DNA of 64,000 bases from UBA1426 sp052034085 (GTDB lineage: Bacteria; Bacillota; Clostridia; Peptostreptococcales; Anaerovoracaceae): contig JBPOJA010000013.1 in NCBI GenBank assembly GCA_052034085.1, positions 1 to 64,000 on the forward strand, written 5' to 3'. The notes under the pieces are model-generated. The model was not told where the DNA came from. It did not search any database and was given only the letters and a program-made list of their open reading frames with translations. Below are positions 58,823 through 64,000 of this stretch, in pieces (the first letter of the stretch is position 1; every line of letters starts with the position of its first letter). Position numbers and translations under genes: made by a program.

Positions 58823-59479
58823 TCAGACTGGATATTCTGGAACATATAATTGTTGAAGTGTCTTTCCAGCCAGGACAGCTTCTTTTTCTGCTTGTTCATC
58901 ACTTTGGTCAGCCAATGCTTGTTCAATCAAATAATCAATTTCAAACTCTCTCAGCACTAAAACTCCATTTGTATCTGCCAGTATTAAATCTCCGGGGTGA
59001 ACTACTACGCCGCCACAAGATATGTCACAGTTTATTTCTCCACAATCACGGATGAATTTGGTTGTCAGTCCACTAAGGCCGGTAGCAAAAACAGGTATGC
59101 CAATTTCCTTGATTTCTTCGTAGTCAGTAATCGGGCCATCTACAATGATTGCGGATAATTTTCGTACTTTGGCGCAAAGAGCCACCATTTCTCCCACACA
59201 AGCATGGGTAGTGTCACCACTTCTGTCAATTACCAGCACATCACCCTCACCTGCCATACTGACCGCTATATGTACTGCCTTTGATTCCTGAGATGGAATC
59301 CTGACAGTCACGGCACGACCATATATTTTGCCTGTATTTGGTTTCATTGCCTTGATCTGTTTGTTCATAAATCCAAATTCCGTATAATGTCCGATGGCTG
59401 CCACATCTACTTTTTCTATCTTTTTTTCCAGACCATCAATATTTAAGGGTTTTAAGGGTAAAATCCTTATACCATTCAT
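58823..59479 (-). CDS. RraA-like protein (HMG-aldolase family fold)
   Basis: 218 residues. The fold is clear from GEGDVLVIDRSGDTTHACVGEM and GGVVVHPGDLILADTNGVLVL. In 4-hydroxy-4-methyl-2-oxoglutarate aldolases the catalytic pair is Arg-Asp in a G-x-x-R-D motif; here the matching stretch reads DGPITD, so the Arg is Thr. Aldolase activity is therefore doubtful; another lyase or decarboxylase role, or a RraA-like regulator, is possible. One-base overlap with the 86-residue membrane protein gene ties it to the transporter. Confidence 0.75.
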   Translation of the reverse strand: MNGIRILPLKPLNIDGLEKKIEKVDVAAIGHYTEFGFMNKQIKAMKPNTGKIYGRAVTVRIPSQESKAVHIAVSMAGEGDVLVIDRSGDTTHACVGEMVALCAKVRKLSAIIVDGPITDYEEIKEIGIPVFATGLSGLTTKFIRDCGEINCDISCGGVVVHPGDLILADTNGVLVLREFEIDYLIEQALADQSDEQAEKEAVLAGKTLQQLYVPEYPV

Positions 59480-59739
59480 TAATCCAAACCCTCCTCAAAT
59501 GATTTCTCCATCTCCATAATCTGATGCGCTTTTACAGTGTTTTTGATTCCATAGTACAAAATTATTATTGCCGGTATGATTAGCATGGCTGCGAATTCAT
59601 ACACAATCCAATCCCAGCGGTATATGAAACCAAATATGATGATTAATGATTGAATCGCAATAAACGCTAAAGATAGAGCTGTAACTATCGGGTCTTTACC
59701 TATTTTTTCCTGCCTGACAACTGGTTTATTCCCACTCAT
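59479..59739 (-). CDS. 86-residue two-helix membrane partner of an SSS symporter
   Basis: Two membrane helices (about residues 19-41 and 47-69: PIVTALSLAFIAIQSLIIIFGF; FAAMLIIPAIIILYYGI) with a basic N-terminus and an acidic tail (EMEKSFEEGLD). It directly abuts the symporter stop codon. It is not obviously DUF997 but has the same size, topology and position, so a small subunit of the symporter is likely (inference). Confidence 0.75.
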   Translation of the reverse strand: MSGNKPVVRQEKIGKDPIVTALSLAFIAIQSLIIIFGFIYRWDWIVYEFAAMLIIPAIIILYYGIKNTVKAHQIMEMEKSFEEGLD

Positions 59740-61179
59740 TTATTTCCCCTCCAATCTTTGCACCTCATCGCGTTTTCCTGTAAGTTCACATATGATCAGA
59801 TACACTATCATACACAAGAACCATACTATGGAATTTGCCGGGACATCCCAGGGTAGCTCGATGACAAATTCCCAAATAGGCCACAATATGAATCCAAACA
59901 ACATTGAAATCCATCCTGCTTGACGTGTTTTCTTCTTGTAGAAAATGCCAAATACAACGGGAACAAATAAACCTGCCGTCAGGAAACCTTCAACGAAGAA
60001 GAAACCATCAATAAGGCTCTCGAGCCAGGCCTGAGTGCTTAACATTGAGAATATTATGATAAATACAGTGGCAATCTTATTGTACTTGATCATTTTCTGA
60101 TCCTCGATAATCTTGCCCGTTATACCACTATACATGTCTCTGGTGAAAGCCGCTCCCTGCACCAAGATCATACTGCTCAATGTCGACATGACAGCTGAAA
60201 TCAAGCCTGCTATAAATAGTCCTCTCACACCTGTCGGCAATGCATTCAGTACCGTTGACCAGAATGCTTCGAAAAATTCCAAATCGGGGTGTAAGGTTCT
60301 GGCAGCCATTCCGATGAAGATTACTGCTGAGCTGAAAACTAGCCACATAGGTATACAGAAAAGGAAAGATCTCTTGGCAGTTTTCGCTGAATCCGAAGCC
60401 GAGAAACGCTGATACATCATAGGCTCTGTATAAATACTCATGCCAATGAGGCCCCAGGCAATGACCCGTGCAGGTGCCATTCCTCCAGTGGGCTGAAACA
60501 GTTCCGGCTGCACATTGTTCAAAGCATTATGAATAGCTTCGAAACCGCCTACATTTTTGGAAACCAGTATTACTGCAAGGCCTACAGACAGGCTCATATA
60601 CACAAATTGGAAAACGTCTGTCATGGTAACTGACCACATGCCTGACGATAAGACGTATATACCTACTATTATGCCTGAAATAATAACTGAAGCTGCCGGC
60701 GGGAAATTAAACATGTATTGTAATAATTGCGAAATTACCAACAGGTTCACACCATTGTACAACACCCCGATAACAATCGAAAATGCCCCAAGCACTTTTG
60801 CTTTTCTATCGTACAGATACTCAAGCAAATCAGGAATCGTTAAACAATCCTCAGGTATTCTCCCTCTCATAAAAGGTGCAATCCACAGGGCAAAGGGTAT
60901 CCTTGTAAGGGTGCAAGGGATAACATAAACTATCATTCCTGCAATACCTATTGTTGCACCATACTGCGCAACCCCTACTACAGAATAGCCGTCATACCAT
61001 GAGGTCATCATCGTTCCGATAACCAGAGGAAGCGCCAGGGATCTTCCTGAAAGGAAATAACTGCTCATACTCTTGCTGGCTTTAAATCTGAATCGCAATC
61101 CTATGCCAACCATGAGCAACAAATAGGATATGATTACGAAAGTATCAAGTCCTGACCAGGGGATATTAGCATGTAACAT
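59740..61179 (-). CDS. Sodium:solute symporter (SSS family)
   Basis: 479 residues, about 13 membrane helices. SSS elements: SYFLSGRSLALPLVIGTMMTSWYDGYSVVGVAQYG, SSGMWSVTMTDVFQFVYMSLSVG and AGLISAVMSTLSSMILVQGAAFTRDMY. It imports the substrate of the catabolic operon with sodium. It lies between the creatininase-like gene (20-base gap) and its 86-residue partner. Substrate unknown; a cyclic amide, ureide or guanidino compound would suit the neighbours. Confidence 0.87.
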   Translation of the reverse strand: MLHANIPWSGLDTFVIISYLLLMVGIGLRFRFKASKSMSSYFLSGRSLALPLVIGTMMTSWYDGYSVVGVAQYGATIGIAGMIVYVIPCTLTRIPFALWIAPFMRGRIPEDCLTIPDLLEYLYDRKAKVLGAFSIVIGVLYNGVNLLVISQLLQYMFNFPPAASVIISGIIVGIYVLSSGMWSVTMTDVFQFVYMSLSVGLAVILVSKNVGGFEAIHNALNNVQPELFQPTGGMAPARVIAWGLIGMSIYTEPMMYQRFSASDSAKTAKRSFLFCIPMWLVFSSAVIFIGMAARTLHPDLEFFEAFWSTVLNALPTGVRGLFIAGLISAVMSTLSSMILVQGAAFTRDMYSGITGKIIEDQKMIKYNKIATVFIIIFSMLSTQAWLESLIDGFFFVEGFLTAGLFVPVVFGIFYKKKTRQAGWISMLFGFILWPIWEFVIELPWDVPANSIVWFLCMIVYLIICELTGKRDEVQRLEGK

Positions 61180-61199
61180 TCAAAAACCTCCCTTCAAAT

Positions 61200-61922
61200 T
61201 TACCATTCTTTTAGAAATCTGCTGATTGTGTTTACTGCCTTTTTTACCATCTCTTTACCTTTTTCTGCATTGCCTGAAAAAGGGTCTCCCAACACGGAAG
61301 TCTTCGTTATTTCATCGAAATATTCATATACATAAAGATCCGGTATTTCATCCTCATCCGGTTCTTCGGAGCGAATCATTTTTTCTTCATCAACCAGTTC
61401 AGGGAACAAATGCATCAGGATAGAAGTTCCTACTTCAGCGGCATGGCCTTCAGGCAGACTGCTTTCAGTTTTTTCCTCGTTTATGTGATATACAAAACGC
61501 CACCAGTCGATAATAGCACAATCTACCCCGTACTCTCCCTTCATTTCCATAGCCACCTGATCAACTGCACCAATATTGCTCACATGCCCGCACAGAAATA
61601 AGATTTTTTTAATGCCTTGTCTATGCAGACTTTTTGCAACATCCCTGTATATCGATATCAGAGTCATGGTGGATACGGATAAAGTTCCCGGATAGCACAT
61701 CAAATCCTCTGAAAAACCGTATGTTATCGGCGGCGCCACAAAACAATTTATCTTTTCAGCTGTTCTTTTCGCTATTTCATATGTGACCAGCCAATCGGAC
61801 CCAAGCGGTAAATGCAAACCATAAGCCTCTGTTGCTCCTACGGGAAAAATGGCAGTATCTGATTTTTCCACATACTCTTTGAAGTCATCCATAGTCATGT
61901 CCGCAATAAGATGTTTTTTCAT
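61200..61922 (-). CDS. Creatininase-family protein with altered metal site
   Basis: 240 residues from the ATG at 61922 (AAGGAG six bases upstream; a longer frame to 61976 overlaps the previous gene). The family core is FPVGATEAYGLHLPLGSDW, LCGHVSNIGA and EGHAAEVGTS. In creatininases the first motif is usually E-Q-H-G with His as a metal ligand; here it is E-A-Y-G, so that His is Tyr. The fold hydrolyses cyclic amides or related C-N bonds with two metals. Activity may differ or be lost. Operon partner of an SSS symporter and a nitrilase-fold hydrolase. Confidence 0.8.
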   Translation of the reverse strand: MKKHLIADMTMDDFKEYVEKSDTAIFPVGATEAYGLHLPLGSDWLVTYEIAKRTAEKINCFVAPPITYGFSEDLMCYPGTLSVSTMTLISIYRDVAKSLHRQGIKKILFLCGHVSNIGAVDQVAMEMKGEYGVDCAIIDWWRFVYHINEEKTESSLPEGHAAEVGTSILMHLFPELVDEEKMIRSEEPDEDEIPDLYVYEYFDEITKTSVLGDPFSGNAEKGKEMVKKAVNTISRFLKEW

Positions 61923-61944
61923 AATTTGCTCCTTGATTATTTTT

Positions 61945-62526
61945 TTATCTGTAAGCCAAATAGTTGCCATAATCATCCGCTGCTATCCACTGCACTTCAA
62001 TTTTATCACCAAAAGTATACTCAATTTTATAATATGGTCTGTAGAAAACCTGGGTACTGACCAGTTGCAATTCCGGCGGCTTTTTATACCTTCCAAGTAC
62101 AACTTTCCATCTGGCATCTATAACTGCCTTTTTTACGGCCTCTTCTTGTGTATACTTAAATGGAACAACAATGGACGGCTCAATATTCCTCCTTTCTAAC
62201 TTAATCTTCAGAGATTCCTCCACTAAGCTGCAACCTTTGACTTCATCAACAATAAAATCCAATCTGCCTTCTACTACATTTTTTTTACTGAAATACACGA
62301 CGGTAAAATCTAAAACAATTTTCCAGCATGGAACATATTTTAGTTCTGAAGAAATAATTCTTGGCGGAATAAAAAATAATTTTTTTCGTACCTTACTATT
62401 GGCGCTTGCCTGAGAAACCACAACCGGTGTCATATGGCAGCTTATTTTTGAAAGGCCTGTGGTTTTTTTTAAAGACAAATTTTTCCGGCGAGGCCTAGAT
62501 GCTTGTTTTTCAACAATAGTGTTCAT
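61945..62526 (-). CDS. Unknown 193-residue basic protein
   Basis: First gene of the catabolic operon. RBS AGGGGGG precedes the ATG. The N-terminal 50 residues are basic and low in complexity (EKQASRPRRKNLSLKKT). The rest is a mix of strands and helices with no membrane segment (WKIVLDFTVVYFSKKNVVEGRLDFIVDEVKG; YTQEEAVKKAVIDARWKVVLGRYKKPPE; FYRPYYKIEYTFGDKIEVQWIAADDYGNYLAYR). No family is recognised. It lies 22 bases before the creatininase-like gene and is divergent from the HTH regulator, so it probably belongs to the same pathway. Confidence 0.7.
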   Translation of the reverse strand: MNTIVEKQASRPRRKNLSLKKTTGLSKISCHMTPVVVSQASANSKVRKKLFFIPPRIISSELKYVPCWKIVLDFTVVYFSKKNVVEGRLDFIVDEVKGCSLVEESLKIKLERRNIEPSIVVPFKYTQEEAVKKAVIDARWKVVLGRYKKPPELQLVSTQVFYRPYYKIEYTFGDKIEVQWIAADDYGNYLAYR

Positions 62527-62586
62527 TTTAGTCCCCCCTTGTTTAACTCAAATATCTATCTTTTCAAAGTTTTTGACAATATCAAA

Positions 62587-62628
62587 ATGTCATTTGTCAG
62601 TCATTTCATATTGACAAATAAATGACAT
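62587..62628. promoter_or_regulatory. Large inverted-repeat operator between divergent genes
   Basis: Outer arms ATGTCATTT (62587-62595) and AAATGACAT (62620-62628), inner arms TTTGTCA (62593-62599) and TGACAAA (62612-62618): two nested perfect inverted repeats. The -35 and part of the spacer of the plus-strand promoter lie inside it. It is the probable binding site of the HTH regulator at 62676. Confidence 0.7.
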
Positions 62629-62638
62629 AAGGTATTAT
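62611..62638 (+). promoter_or_regulatory. Sigma-A promoter of the HTH regulator gene
   Basis: TTGACA (62611-62616), 16-base spacer, TATTAT (62633-62638). Start expected near 62645, RBS AAGGAG at 62662-62667. Overlap with the operator implies autoregulation. Confidence 0.7.
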
Positions 62639-62675
62639 TAACTGAGAGTCAACGAAACTATAAGGAGCGATTCTT

Positions 62676-64000
62676 ATGTCGAAATCTCACTTGTCGATCC
62701 TGTTGAAACACCTGCATATTAATGCAAAGGATTTAGCTCAGGGCATTCACGTCGACCCATCTTTGGTAAGCAGATGGCAAACAGGTGACAGGATTCTAAA
62801 AAAGAACTCTGAACATTTGAATAGAATCGTCCAATATATACTTGAATACGATAAAAATACTGCTTACAGAAATATAGAAACCTTCTACGAATATTACTAT
62901 CCCAATTGCCAGATATTCGATCGAACCAATATGTTTGACTCTTTGAAAAATTGGATTGTCGGTCAGGAAACAGGGCCTCAAAATGTTTATCTGGAAAAGC
63001 CTAAAAATCTCATTCAAGCCGGCTTGCTAAAAGGGGACCGACAGAAAAAGAAAGCTTTGCTTGATTTTCTGGACCTTGCCATAAACTGCAAAGAAAGGAA
63101 AAACGTCTATATCATGATAGGTATGGATACCTTCTCCCTTCTTGAAAATGGTAATTTCTATCGTGAGTGGATTACTAAGCTCTATGATATATTATCATGT
63201 GGACACAGCATTTATTTTATCTATAATCACACTTTTGCATCTTTCGCCAATGATTTGCAAGGCTTCTTCTCTCTTTGCTCTTCTGACTCATTTTATGCTT
63301 ATTATCTGCCCAGAAGAGGTCTTATAACAAATCCTTTCAACTTGTTGATAGTGGAGGATATTATTGCTATGACAGATTTTGCCACTACTGAAGAATTACA
63401 AGACACTACGCTCTTTTCTTTCGCTGAAAAAAACATAATTAAGCAATTGACCATCGAATACAATAATTATTTACAATCATGCCAACTGCTTAATGACAAT
63501 ATGTCCATAGGACATAATCAACTGTATACGTACCTGGAAGACCGTATCTCCGAACAACAAAATGTATATATCTATGATGAAACCTTATATTTTTTACCCT
63601 TACCCACCGAAAAAATCAAAGAAATTCTCACTCACAATAATTTTTCCGTGAAAGAAACAGAAGATATAATTAAGAAGTATGAAACTCTGTTCATAAACCG
63701 ATCGCCTGAAAATGTCCAAGGCCAGATACCACATTATATTCTCATCAATATTGATGAAGTGATTAACCACTTATATAACAACTTCGAAAGTCTAAGCTCC
63801 CGGTTCCCCTGGATTTTGCTTTCACCTGAAGAAATCTTTATCCCTAAAGAGACTCACATAGAGTATATCAAATACCTGATACAATATATTTCTGACCCAC
63901 AAGCACACAAACATTTGAAAATAAAATTCGTCAACAATGCTTACATGAGCGGAAATACCAAAATTGCATTTATTGCAAAAGACTATTTATTTGCCCTGGC
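62676..64000 (+). CDS. HTH (Cro/C1-like) regulator with a large sensor region, 3' end missing
   Basis: Open for 441 codons to the right edge without a stop. ATG at 62676, RBS AAGGAG eight bases before. Residues 1-50 form a lambda-repressor-like HTH (LSILLKHLHINAKDLAQGIHVDPSLVSRWQTGDRILKKNSEHL). The remaining 390 residues resemble no domain I can name; they are mixed helix and strand, rich in Tyr, Asn and Ile, with no membrane segment. It is divergent from the 62526-55167 operon across a nested inverted repeat, so it probably senses a substrate or intermediate and controls that operon and itself. Confidence 0.85.
   Translation, partial: MSKSHLSILLKHLHINAKDLAQGIHVDPSLVSRWQTGDRILKKNSEHLNRIVQYILEYDKNTAYRNIETFYEYYYPNCQIFDRTNMFDSLKNWIVGQETGPQNVYLEKPKNLIQAGLLKGDRQKKKALLDFLDLAINCKERKNVYIMIGMDTFSLLENGNFYREWITKLYDILSCGHSIYFIYNHTFASFANDLQGFFSLCSSDSFYAYYLPRRGLITNPFNLLIVEDIIAMTDFATTEELQDTTLFSFAEKNIIKQLTIEYNNYLQSCQLLNDNMSIGHNQLYTYLEDRISEQQNVYIYDETLYFLPLPTEKIKEILTHNNFSVKETEDIIKKYETLFINRSPENVQGQIPHYILINIDEVINHLYNNFESLSSRFPWILLSPEEIFIPKETHIEYIKYLIQYISDPQAHKHLKIKFVNNAYMSGNTKIAFIAKDYLFAL

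Noticed and set aside
1..64000. rRNA, tRNA, IS elements, prophage or integrase genes
   Set aside because: None recognised on either strand. The excisionase-like HTH at 21444 has no recombinase nearby.

Overview
The window looks like the chromosome of a strictly anaerobic, amino-acid-fermenting member of the Clostridia (Bacillota). The evidence is the set of strong Shine-Dalgarno sites, a leucine-type T-box leader, a clostridial-type V-ATPase operon, a UGA-decoded glutaredoxin (so the cell should make selenocysteine), B12-dependent methylmalonyl-CoA mutase and a four-subunit ferredoxin-dependent 2-oxoacid oxidoreductase. Genus cannot be fixed from sequence reading alone. No rRNA, tRNA, IS element, prophage or CRISPR array was seen. 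Nearly all genes lie on the minus strand. The plus-strand exceptions are 13854-14389, 51729-55149 and 62676 to the right edge.

Layout, left to right. 123-2519 is an NMT1/SsuABC-like ABC importer. 2624-5601 is leuAB behind a promoter and a T-box with a CUC specifier. 5621-13758 is one operon, read leftwards: zinc-ribbon membrane protein, UPF0182 protein, a 28-residue membrane peptide, an unusual glutamine synthetase, SerRS, DUF951 and a TIGR04076-like protein. 13854-14389 (plus) holds a DUF6132-like membrane protein coupled to a selenocysteine glutaredoxin with a zinc-ribbon tail. 14379-21638 is a nitrogen-compound uptake and catabolism region: three sodium:solute symporters (SSS), a 42-residue membrane peptide, a nitrilase-fold amidohydrolase, a class III aminotransferase and an excisionase-like HTH regulator. 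21774-22447 is a frameshifted gene. 22586-22839 holds a strikingly regular array of inverted half-sites. 22867-24913 is a NusG-like factor and MurJ. 24918-31615 is a complete F-type ATP synthase operon in which delta and alpha are one polypeptide. 31690-34845 holds an M20 peptidase and a PanF-like symporter with its DUF997 partner. 34866-43488 is a complete V-type ATPase operon. 43656-51514 runs from GlnRS through a CoA-acylating aldehyde dehydrogenase, TruA, dCMP deaminase, a TagO/WecA-type transferase and UDP-GlcNAc 2-epimerase to a MATE transporter. 51729-55149 (plus) is the methylmalonyl-CoA mutase set. 55167-62526 is a second catabolic operon: KorABDC, nitrilase-fold hydrolase, RraA-like protein, SSS symporter with an 86-residue partner, creatininase-like protein and an unknown protein. 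A large HTH regulator diverges from it at 62676 and runs off the edge.

How the parts fit. Both rotary ATPases carry the ion-site residues of sodium-type rotors, and five SSS symporters sit in the same 64 kb, so the region reads as a sodium-based energy economy: sodium pumped out by the ATPases can drive uptake of nitrogenous substrates. Nitrilase-fold hydrolases, the aminotransferase and KorABDC can deaminate and oxidise what is imported, and methylmalonyl-CoA mutase with its epimerase links succinyl-CoA and propionyl-CoA branches. Points most worth a second look are the phased repeat array (22586-22839), the delta-alpha ATP synthase fusion, the selenocysteine glutaredoxin, the tiny membrane proteins paired with SSS symporters, and a motif shared by the promoters of three symporter units.
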